A DNA stretch of 64,000 nt, taken from assembly GCF_900116615.1 (NCBI RefSeq), contig NZ_FPBF01000003.1:248001-312000 (forward strand), given 5' to 3'. The stretch is from Algoriphagus locisalis. GTDB lineage: Bacteria > Bacteroidota > Bacteroidia > Cytophagales > Cyclobacteriaceae. This document shows, piece after piece, positions 18,803 through 27,716 of this stretch (the first letter of the stretch is position 1; the number at the start of each line of letters is the position of its first letter). Made by a program: the position numbers and the translations under genes. Below the pieces are notes generated by a model that was not told the DNA's origin, ran no database searches, and was given only the letters and a program-made list of their open reading frames with translations.

Positions 18803-18853
18803 TGTGATTGGTTGAGATACAGATTATAGTTATTTTTGCTAACTTATGCGGGG

Positions 18854-18861
18854 CAAATATA
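18854..18861 (-). promoter_or_regulatory. -7 element of the proS promoter
   Basis: TATATTTG on the minus strand, exact fit to TAnnTTTG, predicting a leader of about 48 nt. I see no matching TTTG at -33. Confidence 0.5.
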
Positions 18862-18924
18862 AAGTAAAAAGTATAACCCTTCACCCAGGTACCCGTATAA
18901 GAAAGTAACTATTAAACTTCTACT

Positions 18925-20250
18925 ATGAAGAATTCCTTAATCAAAACATCATCATTTATCCTCGGAGCAGCTGTCTTGGCTTCTTGTAGCACTAATAAAT
19001 TAGCTACTACAGATACTTCTGACAACTTATATTTCATGGCGTCAGATGCTAAGGTTGCTACCGAGTATGCTGTTCAAAACAACAATCCGGAGCAATTCCA
19101 AACCCTTTCTTCCACATCTAATGAGGCTTTACCACAAGAAAGCTTCAGTTCGAGAAATGTGAATCCAGATTATATCGCAAGATATCAATCAAAAGATCTC
19201 AGTTCTGAAGATGATGTGGTTTATTTTGATGAAGGGTCTGTTGAATCAGATAATGCTGATATCAATGCATACGATAATTATCGAGTAAATAACACCGGAT
19301 CAAATTTCAATTCCAATATGGCCTTTAACATGGGCATGAATATGGGAATGGGTATGATGTACGGCATGAGTCCATGGGGCATTGGTGGATTTTACAATCC
19401 ATACATGGGATATGGTTTCAGACCTGGGTTTAGTATGAGCATTGGATTCGGTTTCGGCTTCGGTAGTCCTTTCATGAGACCAGGCTTTGGCTATGGAGGA
19501 TTTTATGACCCATGGAGCCCTTGGGGTATGCCAATGTATGGAATGGGCGGATTTGGATATCCTATATACGGTATTCCAGTTTATCCTGGCAATCCAATTT
19601 ATGTACTTCCAGGTGGAGAATATGGTGACCGAAGAGTTGTAAGAGGTGCTAGAGCAACTCGTGGATCATCCCTTGCAGCATCTCCGCGTGGTGCAGGAGT
19701 TTCTTCCGCAGCGCTTCAGCCAAGTACAGCTAGAGCTCAAGCGAGAAGAGACGTTTTAAATAATGGTTCTTCCTCAAGACGATTAATTTCAAATTCTGAT
19801 AATTCAAGAGTAACAGCAAGAGATTTCAGTTCCTCTCAAAATGATTATTACAATTCAGGTATTCGTCAAGGAAATAGTAGAAACGTTAGTTCAGCTGCTA
19901 TGGATAGATCAGGTTCTAGAACTAGAAGTGCCATGCCATCAGCTAGACCTAGTGTAGGGACTACAAATTCTCGATCTATTAATTCAGGAAGACCTAGTTC
20001 TGTAAGATCTTCTTATCCAAGCACAAGATCTATGAGTCCATCTTATAACAGAAGCAACGTACCTTCAAGATCTTCGTCTCCATCCTATAATAGAGGTAAT
20101 ACAAATACAAGAACAGTAACTCCAACTAGGACTACACCAATGAGAAGCAGTTCTCCTACTATGAGTGCTCCAAGTAGAAGTTCAGGTTCAACTGGTGGAG
20201 CTACAAGAAGTAGCGGAGGTGGAAGCTCAAGAGGTGGAAGAGGAAATTAA
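18925..20250 (+). CDS. low-complexity lipoprotein (Gly/Met/Phe-rich then Ser/Arg-rich)
   Basis: A 441-aa lipoprotein (lipobox VLASC near residue 21). The acidic, Asn/Asp-rich first part runs to about 125; residues about 130-235 are a Gly/Met/Phe/Pro/Tyr-rich tract with repeats such as GMGM, GYGF and FGFGFG; the last 200 residues are rich in Ser, Arg, Thr and Asn and end in RSSGGGSSRGGRGN. No catalytic domain is visible. The composition suggests an intrinsically disordered, basic surface protein. It is not recognised beyond similar Bacteroidota lipoproteins. Single gene with its own terminator. Confidence 0.7.
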   Translation: MKNSLIKTSSFILGAAVLASCSTNKLATTDTSDNLYFMASDAKVATEYAVQNNNPEQFQTLSSTSNEALPQESFSSRNVNPDYIARYQSKDLSSEDDVVYFDEGSVESDNADINAYDNYRVNNTGSNFNSNMAFNMGMNMGMGMMYGMSPWGIGGFYNPYMGYGFRPGFSMSIGFGFGFGSPFMRPGFGYGGFYDPWSPWGMPMYGMGGFGYPIYGIPVYPGNPIYVLPGGEYGDRRVVRGARATRGSSLAASPRGAGVSSAALQPSTARAQARRDVLNNGSSSRRLISNSDNSRVTARDFSSSQNDYYNSGIRQGNSRNVSSAAMDRSGSRTRSAMPSARPSVGTTNSRSINSGRPSSVRSSYPSTRSMSPSYNRSNVPSRSSSPSYNRGNTNTRTVTPTRTTPMRSSSPTMSAPSRSSGSTGGATRSSGGGSSRGGRGN

Positions 20251-20266
20251 TTAATCAAAGCATATT

Positions 20267-20305
20267 ACAACTATAGGGCAGTGTATTCACTGCCTTAGTT
20301 GTTTC
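20267..20305 (+). terminator. terminator after the Ser/Arg-rich lipoprotein
   Basis: Two-part stem: ACAACTA pairs with TAGTTGT (20296-20302) and GGCAGTG (20277-20283) with CACTGCC (20288-20294), followed by TTT. Confidence 0.75.
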
Positions 20306-20426
20306 TAGCCGTTTCTTCCCCTCACAAAAATCCTTTTATTGAGTAATTTTGAAGAAAGAAAAAGAAGATCTGGCAACATTTTCATCTACTAATTACGTTT
20401 ATCCCATACACCCAAATCAAATCTAA

Positions 20427-21932
20427 ATGAGAATATCCATTCTGGTTTTATCCCTATGCTTAATTTCAACTTCATCACTATTCGCTCAAAGCGGGTATTA
20501 CGAAGATGCTTACAGATTCAGTCTTGTTAAACCCGCTGGCTCCGCGAGAATAATGGGAGTGGGCGGAACCCAATGGTCACTTGGCGGTGACGTTTCCAAT
20601 ATCGCTGGAAACCCAGCAGGACTTGGCTTTTTTAGATCTTCAGAAGGTAGTGTCTCACTCGGATATTCAGACTGGGGTGTAGAAACAACTTACTTAGGTC
20701 AAGATAGAAACTATAATACGACAAATTTCTCCTTGCCAAATGTAAGCTTCGTGATCGCTAATCCTAAAGGCGAATTTGATCGAGGGTCATTCAAGGGAGG
20801 CTCATTTGGAATAAGCATTCAACGAATAGCTAATTTCAATACTGAATATGGTTACTTCTCAGATCAATTAGGAGAAACTTCCATTATCGATTTTTACTTA
20901 CAGGATGCTAATGGTTTTCCAGAAAATCAAGTTGCAAATTTTGGTCTAACAGGTATGGCGTATAATACCTATCAAATAAACCCACGATTAGATAGTAATG
21001 GAAATGCAATCGTAGGCGAATATGAACCTATCAATGGGTTTATTGCGCCATTTCAGGATGAGAATGTTACCCAAGAAGGGAGTTCCAGTCAGATTACCTT
21101 TGCATACGGAGCCAATTTCAACTATAAATTATTCATCGGTGGATCTCTAGGAATTAGATCGTTGAATTACAGTTCAAGAAAGATTTATAATGAAGAATTT
21201 CCTGAAGGACCTCTCATTAATACCAACCTGCAAGAAAATTTATTTATAAACGGCGGCGGGGTGAATGTGAATTTGGGAGTTATCTATAAACCCATAGATT
21301 ATCTAAACTTTGGTTTTACCCTACAAACACCAACCTGGTATGCTTTAAATGATGAATACAATGCCAGTATGCTAGCTAATTACGACAATTACACTTATGA
21401 ACCTGAGGACATTGTACTTGGACAAGTAGAGGATTTTACAGATGTGTTTATTAGTTCATATAGTCTAAATACTCCACTTAAAATCGGAGGAGGAGCCACA
21501 GTTTTCTTAGGTAAAAACGGCTTCCTTTCAGCAGATGTTGATTGGGTGGACTATAGTGCTGCCAGACTAAATTCAAATGATTTTGATGAAGGTCCAGATA
21601 ATCTAGAAATTCGAAACCTGTACGGTAGCACGATCAACTTCAGGTTTGGGGCAGAGTATCGCATCAATAATTTCCGCCTTAGAGGTGGGTATGGCCACTA
21701 TGGAGACCCTATTGCAAATTCAGATTACGACCGTAGCTCGCAGCAAATCACTGGGGGCTTGGGTGTTAAACTAAATAAGTTTAACATTGATTTTGCACTA
21801 GTCAATGATAAGTTTAATACCCTATATAGTAGCTACCAGGTACTAGATGCACAAGGATCAAATATAGGCCCGATAACAGAAATCAGAAACAATATCATCA
21901 ATGGGGTGCTTACTATAGGTCTCAGTTTTTAA
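20427..21932 (+). CDS. OmpP1/FadL-family outer membrane channel
   Basis: Outer-membrane beta-barrel of 501 aa with a signal peptide ending LFAQ. The early motif NIAGNPAGLGFF resembles the N-terminal hatch region of FadL/TodX channels, which carry long-chain fatty acids or hydrocarbons across the outer membrane; the rest alternates strands with Phe/Tyr ends and closes with a C-terminal aromatic residue (LSF). In Bacteroidota these are often labelled hemin receptor without evidence. The last 11 bp overlap the convergent aroK gene, and its terminator lies within aroK. Confidence 0.82.
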   Translation: MRISILVLSLCLISTSSLFAQSGYYEDAYRFSLVKPAGSARIMGVGGTQWSLGGDVSNIAGNPAGLGFFRSSEGSVSLGYSDWGVETTYLGQDRNYNTTNFSLPNVSFVIANPKGEFDRGSFKGGSFGISIQRIANFNTEYGYFSDQLGETSIIDFYLQDANGFPENQVANFGLTGMAYNTYQINPRLDSNGNAIVGEYEPINGFIAPFQDENVTQEGSSSQITFAYGANFNYKLFIGGSLGIRSLNYSSRKIYNEEFPEGPLINTNLQENLFINGGGVNVNLGVIYKPIDYLNFGFTLQTPTWYALNDEYNASMLANYDNYTYEPEDIVLGQVEDFTDVFISSYSLNTPLKIGGGATVFLGKNGFLSADVDWVDYSAARLNSNDFDEGPDNLEIRNLYGSTINFRFGAEYRINNFRLRGGYGHYGDPIANSDYDRSSQQITGGLGVKLNKFNIDFALVNDKFNTLYSSYQVLDAQGSNIGPITEIRNNIINGVLTIGLSF

Positions 21933-22452
21933 GCAAACGAATCAACTCAGACACCAAAAGCTCAGCGGAGAAATCTTCACCGCTGAGCTTTATTTTTGAT
22001 TGCCTGTAAAAATAATCCCTTTCCACTAGCAGACTTTTTAACTTCTGGGCAATTCCCGCCTGATCAAGATCCATAAACATTGGCCGATTTTGAGCCTTTG
22101 ACATGCGAAGTCTAATAGAAATCTCTTCAATCGGAACATCCAGATATACTGACACTGCTTTTTCACTTATCAGATCCATGTTATCATTGAAACAAGGACA
22201 ACCACCTCCAGAAGCTAAAACAAAAGAATCATCTCGATCTAAAAATTCTTGAAGTACTTTCGACTCTCTTTTTCGGAATTCGCCCTCACCATGAAGGGAG
22301 AAAATCTCTGGAATACTCATGTGAAATCTACTTTCTATCAAGCTATCCAAGTCATAAAAAGGGAAATTTAACTCGGAAGCCAATTGCTTTCCAAAGGTAC
22401 TTTTCCCAGATCCTGGTAGCCCCACCAAAACTATTTTGAGTTCCTTCCCCAT
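21922..22452 (-). CDS. aroK: shikimate kinase
   Basis: Phosphorylates shikimate with ATP in the chorismate pathway. A P-loop GLPGSGKST (12-20), DLDSLIE (near 34) and the shikimate-binding ASGGGCP (near 80) are all present; 176 aa is typical. It is the last gene of the DUF1599-doxX-aroK operon, starting 2 bp after the doxX stop. Its final codons overlap the convergent OmpP1 gene and contain the terminator hairpin of that gene. Confidence 0.93.
   Translation of the reverse strand: MGKELKIVLVGLPGSGKSTFGKQLASELNFPFYDLDSLIESRFHMSIPEIFSLHGEGEFRKRESKVLQEFLDRDDSFVLASGGGCPCFNDNMDLISEKAVSVYLDVPIEEISIRLRMSKAQNRPMFMDLDQAGIAQKLKSLLVERDYFYRQSKIKLSGEDFSAELLVSELIRLLKN
21959..21997 (+). terminator. terminator of the OmpP1 gene inside aroK
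   Basis: Perfect 10-bp stem AGCTCAGCGG (21959-21968) with CCGCTGAGCT (21980-21989), an 11-nt loop, then TTTATTTTT. It lies in aroK codons for the KLSGEDFSAE region, 27 bp after the OmpP1 stop. Confidence 0.8.
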
Positions 22453-22454
22453 TT

Positions 22455-23555
22455 CTACTTCATAAAAAAATCTAACACATCAGTAGCTTCAGGAGTATTA
22501 TTATGGTGGTACTTGGCCAGTACCTCCCCATCTTTTAAAACCATAATGCCTGGGTTAGATCGAATCATAGTTTTTACAACTGTTGCATCGGCTTGAAGTG
22601 AAAGCACATCCCAGCCTCTAGTTGAAGTAAAATTTTTAATTTCTTCTTGAGATGCTGCCGCTACAAAAACCGGCTGAACTGGAGATCCGGAAAGCGATTT
22701 AACCAACTGGTCAATCTCATCCAGATTGGCCTCACTTATTTTTGCCATGCTACTGACCAGAATCAATACTTTATTCCCGGTGAAAACTTCTTCTGAAAAA
22801 TCACCTTCATCATTCCACACTGCGAAGTCAGAAATCTTTGGTAATGCATCAGGATTCTTCAAGTTCATTTCTATAAACTCCAGACTTTCATCAGAAGGAT
22901 ATTGATCAAAAGTCACCAGCTCATCACCCTTTTTCATCACATAAGAATACTCAAGAGTGGCGGAAGGCTGCATATTCCTAGGGATATTAACTCCCACTTT
23001 ATAAGCTCTGAAGTCAATAAATGGAAGATTTCGAACTGCCGTGATTGCAAGAACAAAAGACAATATCAATGCTGACATCGCGACTATTTTAGCCCAGCGA
23101 GGAGAACTTCTAGGCAAATCCGCCTGAAACAAGAATAGAATTGCTATCAGCACTAAGAGAATCAAGTCTTTATAGAATGATTCCCACGGAGTCAATTTAA
23201 TTGCATCCCCAAAGCAACCACAATCGGTCACTTTATTGAAATAAGCCGAGTAGAACGTTAAGAATGTGAAAAACAAGATCAAAAGGCTTAGCGCCCAAAC
23301 TGTAAACTTACTTCGGACTCCCAGGATTAACATTATCCCAAGGACTACTTCGAGAACTACCAAGAAAATCCCAAGCTCTAATGCAAAAGGCTTCAAGTAA
23401 GCAAAGAACCCAGCGATGTCATTAGAAAACACATCAAAATACTCTTCCAGTTTGATAGAAGTGCCCACCGGATCATTGACTTTAATAAGTCCGGAAAAAA
23501 TAAACAGGCCTCCGACAAGAAACCGAATAACCCACAAAAACCCTTGCTTAACCAT
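22455..23555 (-). CDS. DoxX-family membrane protein, BT_3928 type
   Basis: A 366-aa inner-membrane protein. Four to five helices in the first half include the DoxX pattern FSGLIKVNDPVGTSIKLEEYF and a periplasmic TDCGCFGDAI motif shared with MauE/DoxX proteins; the second half is a soluble thioredoxin-like domain without a visible CxxC. This fused arrangement is the Bacteroidota BT_3928 family. Possible role in membrane redox or quinone chemistry, unproven. It overlaps DUF1599 by 8 bp upstream and is followed by aroK. Confidence 0.85.
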   Translation of the reverse strand: MVKQGFLWVIRFLVGGLFIFSGLIKVNDPVGTSIKLEEYFDVFSNDIAGFFAYLKPFALELGIFLVVLEVVLGIMLILGVRSKFTVWALSLLILFFTFLTFYSAYFNKVTDCGCFGDAIKLTPWESFYKDLILLVLIAILFLFQADLPRSSPRWAKIVAMSALILSFVLAITAVRNLPFIDFRAYKVGVNIPRNMQPSATLEYSYVMKKGDELVTFDQYPSDESLEFIEMNLKNPDALPKISDFAVWNDEGDFSEEVFTGNKVLILVSSMAKISEANLDEIDQLVKSLSGSPVQPVFVAAASQEEIKNFTSTRGWDVLSLQADATVVKTMIRSNPGIMVLKDGEVLAKYHHNNTPEATDVLDFFMK

Positions 23556-24093
23556 GGTAGTTTAATTTAATCAAACAAAACACTGCATAATTGATCATAT
23601 CCTGATAGTTAGCTTCAATACCTTCAGATACCAAGGTTTGGCCTTGATTATCTTCGATTTGTTTGGTACGAAGCAATTTCATTAAAATAATATCTGTAAT
23701 CGAGCTTATCCGCATTTCACGCCAAGCTTCACCGTAATCATGATTTTTATTTTCCAACAGGCCACGGGTTTCATCCACCCAATGATCATAGGCAGGCTCC
23801 AATTCTTCAAAAGGAATCTCCATTCGCTCATCTTTCAAATAACTGATTTGAAGTAAAGCAATCAGGCAATAATTAATAATCCCTACAAAATCATCTTCTA
23901 TTGGATCATGTACTTTTTGATTTCCCTTCTCTTGAATTGACCTTATTCGCTGTGCTTTGATGAAAATCTGATCGGTAATTGACGGTAAGCGAAAAATCCT
24001 CCATGCTGTACCATAATCTATAGTCTTCTTACGAAATAGTTCTTTACAACGGCTGATAACTTCCTTATATTCGTTACTCGTTTTCGTCTCCAA
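23548..24093 (-). CDS. DUF1599 protein with two repeated domains
   Basis: A 181-aa cytoplasmic protein made of two copies of one domain: KKTIDYGTAWRIFRLPSITDQI near 22-45 and KNHDYGEAWREMRISSITDIIL near 113-135. DUF1599 has been linked by others to nucleotide modification, which is only a family-level hint. The start is a TTG at 24093; an in-frame stop lies just upstream and no ATG occurs before the first domain. It heads the operon with doxX and aroK and is divergent from folP with just 14 bp between the starts. Confidence 0.85.
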   Translation of the reverse strand: METKTSNEYKEVISRCKELFRKKTIDYGTAWRIFRLPSITDQIFIKAQRIRSIQEKGNQKVHDPIEDDFVGIINYCLIALLQISYLKDERMEIPFEELEPAYDHWVDETRGLLENKNHDYGEAWREMRISSITDIILMKLLRTKQIEDNQGQTLVSEGIEANYQDMINYAVFCLIKLNYHG

Positions 24094-24107
24094 AGTCTTT
24101 TAATTTA

Positions 24108-24992
24108 ATGTTTCCTCTTCCGGGCAAGTCTTCTGAAATCGAAGATAAATCATTTCGCCATAAAAACACCCTTCAAATAGATGGAAGGCTAATCAGTTGG
24201 GATAAACCTCAGCTAATGGGAATTGTCAATCTGACTCCAGATTCCTTTTTTGAAGGAAGTAGAGCAGAGAAGTCTCTGGAGAAAGTTGCTGCATTGGCAT
24301 CTTCGCACATCTCTAATGGAGCTAGCATCCTGGATCTTGGAGGTTACAGCTCAAGACCTGGAGCTGCAGAAGTAAGTGTGCAGGAAGAAATAGATCGAGT
24401 TATTCCTGCCATAAAATGGATCGCGTCTAACTATCCGGATATTTTAATTTCAGTAGATACTTTTCGGGCAAAAGTTGCTGAAGAAGCAATCCTATCCGGT
24501 GCTCATATCATAAATGATATTTCGGCAGGGGACCTGGACCGGGACATGATTCAAACGGTGGCCAACCTAAAAGTGCCTTATATCGCAATGCACATGCGAG
24601 GAAATCCCCAAACCATGCAGAAAAAAACGAATTATTCAGATATTTTAGGAGAAATATTGTATTATTTCGCTGAAAAACTGGAACAATTCAGAAAGTTTGG
24701 CATCATAGATGTAATAATCGACCCTGGATTTGGATTTGCTAAAACCCTAGAACAAAATTATTTCATACTTAGGAACCTTAGTCAGTTTCAATCGCTTTCA
24801 TTACCAATACTAGTAGGTATTTCTAGAAAATCGATGATATCGAAAGCGCTTGAAATAAATGCAGGAGATGCGCTGAATGGAACCACGGCTTTAAATATGT
24901 TTGCTTTATGTCATGGTGCAAACATACTGCGAGTTCATGACGTAAAAGAAGCTAACGAAACATTAAAATTATACAACACTTTATACCCTTGA
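24108..24992 (+). CDS. folP: dihydropteroate synthase
   Basis: Condenses p-aminobenzoate with the pterin pyrophosphate in folate synthesis; the target of sulfonamides. Motifs in order: MGIVNLTPDSFF (about 38-49), DLGGYSSRPGA (near 83), IISVDTFRA-like strand, DPGFGFAKT (near 206) and GISRKSMI near 240. Length 294 aa is normal. The stop overlaps the TTG start of cdaA, so the two are coupled. The divergent DUF1599 start is 14 bp away, so the folP promoter must lie within DUF1599 coding sequence. Confidence 0.95.
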   Translation: MFPLPGKSSEIEDKSFRHKNTLQIDGRLISWDKPQLMGIVNLTPDSFFEGSRAEKSLEKVAALASSHISNGASILDLGGYSSRPGAAEVSVQEEIDRVIPAIKWIASNYPDILISVDTFRAKVAEEAILSGAHIINDISAGDLDRDMIQTVANLKVPYIAMHMRGNPQTMQKKTNYSDILGEILYYFAEKLEQFRKFGIIDVIIDPGFGFAKTLEQNYFILRNLSQFQSLSLPILVGISRKSMISKALEINAGDALNGTTALNMFALCHGANILRVHDVKEANETLKLYNTLYP

Positions 24993-25870
24993 CCTTACTT
25001 TTCAAAATAGGATTTTTAGACATCTCCATAGTCAATATCATTGATATTGCTCTGGTGGCTGCCCTATTGTATCAGGTTTATAAACTGCTAAAAGGCAGTG
25101 TTGCCATCAAAATTTTTCTTGGGTTCTTGTCCATCTACCTAATCTATTTATTGGTTCGGGCATTACGAATGGAACTCCTTACTGCCATTTTAGGACAGTT
25201 CATGGGAGTCGGTGTGATTGCAGCCATCATTATTTTTGCTCCGGAAATAAGGAAATTTTTGCTTCTCATAGGCCGCTCTTCTCTCCTATCAGATGATAAT
25301 GTCTGGAAAGACATGCTTTTCTTCTGGAGAAAAAAGGACAATTCCCTTTTCAACATCAGTCCTATTATTGATGCATCAAAAACTTTAGCAGGCAGTAATA
25401 CAGGTGCTTTGATGGTGATTTCAAAAAGCACAGAACTGAAGTTTTACGCTGAAAGTGGAGATATCCTAGATGCTGAATTGTCCAAAAGACTACTCATTTC
25501 TATTTTCAATAAATACAGCCCGCTACACGATGGGGCTGTAATCATTCACAATGGCAAAATCAAAGCCGCTCGCTGCATCCTTCCAGTTACAGAGCGTGAG
25601 GTTCCGGCACAATTTGGCCTTCGTCACCGCGCCGCTATTGGCATGTCCGAGACGACCGATGCAATTGTATTAATCGTCTCAGAGGAAACCGGTCAATTAT
25701 CTATGTCCAAAAATGGAAAGATCCTTCATAACATGTCTTTCCAAGAGATCAGAGAAACCATCAATGATTACCTCAATAACCTGGATGTAGATTCCCGCTT
25801 CGAAGATCTTGAAGAATACGAATTGAAAAAACGAAGAAAGCTCGCGATGACCAGTAAGTCGGCTTCATAA
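24989..25870 (+). CDS. cdaA: diadenylate cyclase CdaA
   Basis: Makes cyclic di-AMP from two ATP at the membrane, a signal for turgor and cell-wall control. Three N-terminal helices (about 10-90) precede the DAC domain with DGA (181-183) and RHR (212-214), the two hallmark motifs. The start is TTG, overlapping the folP stop as TTGA; MTLLFKIGF at the N-terminus resembles CdaA starts in Bacteroidota. There is no neighbouring ybbR/cdaR or glmM, unlike Firmicutes. Confidence 0.94.
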   Translation: MTLLFKIGFLDISIVNIIDIALVAALLYQVYKLLKGSVAIKIFLGFLSIYLIYLLVRALRMELLTAILGQFMGVGVIAAIIIFAPEIRKFLLLIGRSSLLSDDNVWKDMLFFWRKKDNSLFNISPIIDASKTLAGSNTGALMVISKSTELKFYAESGDILDAELSKRLLISIFNKYSPLHDGAVIIHNGKIKAARCILPVTEREVPAQFGLRHRAAIGMSETTDAIVLIVSEETGQLSMSKNGKILHNMSFQEIRETINDYLNNLDVDSRFEDLEEYELKKRRKLAMTSKSAS

Positions 25871-25885
25871 CCAATCCTAATTCTT

Positions 25886-26503
25886 TTATCTTAAGAAATT
25901 GATTTTTGGGAAATACTTCACTTTTAATCCCTTGTTAATTCTATAGGTATTCAAGCAGACCATTAGGATCTCCATCAGGTATATGAAAAATATTACGCAA
26001 ACTCTGATATGTAAATAATTATATACAATATCAGGACTCACGTCACCACTGCCAGAAAGTTTAAAATAACTAATTAACCAATGACAAAAAGCAGTCCATA
26101 AGTAATACACTAAAGCCCAAGTAAGTTGGAAATTCACCAAAGTTCGTCCTAATTCACTCACACCAGCAATTTTATCCTTCCGACTCATCCAGAGTATTAG
26201 AGGCAAAACAACACCAAGAAGTGGTAAGACTATAAAAATCAAACCTGAAATATTCATTCCTAGCAAAAAACTTTTATCTTCTTTTTGATCCCAGTCAAGT
26301 ACCTCATCAGGACTCATACCGAAAATCTGGAATATACGTTTCACAGTATCCATCCTTGGAATTGCTTCTGAATTTTCCAATCGCTGAACCGTCCTTAAAC
26401 TAACTCTTGCAGATTCTGCCAATTCATCCTGTGAAAAGCCATTCTTTAACCGAAGTGTTTTCAATTTTACACCAAGTGCTTTGCTATCCATTTTCATTTT
26501 CAT
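25886..26503 (-). CDS. XRE-family regulator with DUF4870-like membrane domain
   Basis: An N-terminal helix-turn-helix (DSKALGVKLKTLR to about 70) is fused to about four hydrophobic helices resembling DUF4870/Tic20-like domains (SELGRTLVNFQLTWALVYY). It is therefore a membrane-tethered DNA-binding protein. The long frame begins with a TTG at 26539; I take the Met at 26503, though Met 26491 is as likely. It is convergent with cdaA, 15 bp apart. The signal it senses is unknown. Confidence 0.82.
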   Translation of the reverse strand: MKMKMDSKALGVKLKTLRLKNGFSQDELAESARVSLRTVQRLENSEAIPRMDTVKRIFQIFGMSPDEVLDWDQKEDKSFLLGMNISGLIFIVLPLLGVVLPLILWMSRKDKIAGVSELGRTLVNFQLTWALVYYLWTAFCHWLISYFKLSGSGDVSPDIVYNYLHIRVCVIFFIYLMEILMVCLNTYRINKGLKVKYFPKINFLR

Positions 26504-26802
26504 TTTGTAGAATTCAAAAGTAGTTTTACGCCACCACAATAATTGCGACTTGGATACGTCATTCTTATGTCACTTGCGTCATAGTGCCCAATTCTTCCTG
26601 AAATACCTTTTATAAAACCATTTCACCTTATGGAAAAGAACTTTTGGGATTTGTTCGGTAAAAACACAAGTTGGAATTTCTAAGCAAATGAAAACTGGGA
26701 AATCAGGCCAATATTCCATTAAATTAGTTTCAAGAGGTCTTTGTGGTTTAATCTTTGCTGCTTCCCATTCTGACTAGCTAAAAAAACGAGTACGAATCAC
26801 CT

Positions 26803-27525
26803 ATGAAAAAACTTCCTTTAATCCAGCTTGCCGCCATATTCATACTTTTTTCGGCAGGAGCTTGGGCAACACAGGCATACATCCCTGATTTGAAAAAGCA
26901 ATTAAAAGATACTTTTTCTACTTTTTCCGATACCCCAGAATCGACTATTCAGCCTGAAGATGCGGCTCCAATTGAGCTGGAAACTCCCACTCCAAGAGTA
27001 ATCCCTCCTATTCCAAAGAACCTGATTACTAAAGAATACGACAAACATTTATTTGCAGCCGAGCACAATGGCATTGGTTTAATTGATTCAGAAAGTCATT
27101 TCAAACAACTTATAGAAGAAGAAAAACTAGTTTTCGTAGATAAAGGTGCTGGATACGAAGTAATGCCATTGACACATAGCCATCCTTACATCACCCCATA
27201 TTCTAAAACTGTCCTAGAAGAACTTGGCGCTGCTTTCCAAGCACTTACAGATAAAGAAAGTTACTTTACATTGACTTCTGTCACCAGGACTCCCGAACAG
27301 CAGAAAAGCCTCAGGAGAAGAAATAAAAATGCAACAGAAGGAATCAGCTCACACTCCTATGGAGTTTCATTTGACATCTCCTACATTCGATTGAACGGCA
27401 AAAAACGCTTCAGCAGGCCGCTACAGAATAAAATCGAAAGTATTCTGAAGGAATTTGAAGCGTCGGACAAAATTGTCTTCATCAAAGAAAGAAAGCAAAG
27501 TTGCTATCACGTGACGGTAAGGTAA
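26803..27525 (+). CDS. DUF5715 exported peptidase-like protein
   Basis: A 240-aa protein with an N-terminal signal or anchor (residues 5-24), a Pro/Glu-rich linker (about 40-75) and a C-terminal domain resembling M15/VanY D-Ala-D-Ala peptidases: S182-x-H184-x2-G187-x3-D191 and a final H237 (CYHVTV). These are the zinc ligands of that fold, so a cell-wall hydrolase role is plausible. DUF5715 is the family name I associate with it. The upstream 300 bp hold only tiny ORFs and no clear promoter. Confidence 0.78.
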   Translation: MKKLPLIQLAAIFILFSAGAWATQAYIPDLKKQLKDTFSTFSDTPESTIQPEDAAPIELETPTPRVIPPIPKNLITKEYDKHLFAAEHNGIGLIDSESHFKQLIEEEKLVFVDKGAGYEVMPLTHSHPYITPYSKTVLEELGAAFQALTDKESYFTLTSVTRTPEQQKSLRRRNKNATEGISSHSYGVSFDISYIRLNGKKRFSRPLQNKIESILKEFEASDKIVFIKERKQSCYHVTVR

Positions 27526-27614
27526 CTTAAATCATCAATGATCAAAATTCAAACTCAATGATCAGGGACAGGGTAGTTCCGCACTTTATTCTTCTAACAA
27601 ATCCTTTGTGAAAA

Positions 27615-27649
27615 AAAAGCCGGGAATCTAAATTAGAAACCCGGCTTTT
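27615..27649. terminator. bidirectional terminator between DUF5715 and kbl
   Basis: Stem AAAAGCCGGG (27615-27624) with CCCGGCTTTT (27640-27649) and a 15-nt loop. The eight-A run at 27611-27618 gives a strong T tract on the minus strand, so it mainly serves kbl. Confidence 0.8.
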
Positions 27650-27652
27650 CTG

Positions 27653-27682
27653 CATCGGACACCTAACATCGGACATCCAACA
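27653..27682. repeat. CATCGGACA-type intergenic direct repeat
   Basis: Two imperfect copies of CATCGGACACC/CATCGGACATCC separated by a few bases, lying between a terminator and the kbl stop codon. This style of short repeat is familiar from Bacteroidota intergenic DNA; the related unit at 60913-60940 supports a dispersed family. Confidence 0.5.
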
Positions 27683-27716
27683 AATAATATAACTACTCTC
27701 CTTGCGGACAGTCCTG

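Noticed and set aside
20427..21932. Hemin receptor
   Set aside because: A common automatic label for this OmpP1/FadL family, with no heme-binding feature seen.
26630..26777. Two tiny ORFs (17 and 29 codons) before the DUF5715 gene
   Set aside because: Both start with ATG and end cleanly, but neither has a promoter, a coupled neighbour or a recognisable motif; in AT-rich intergenic DNA such frames are expected by chance.
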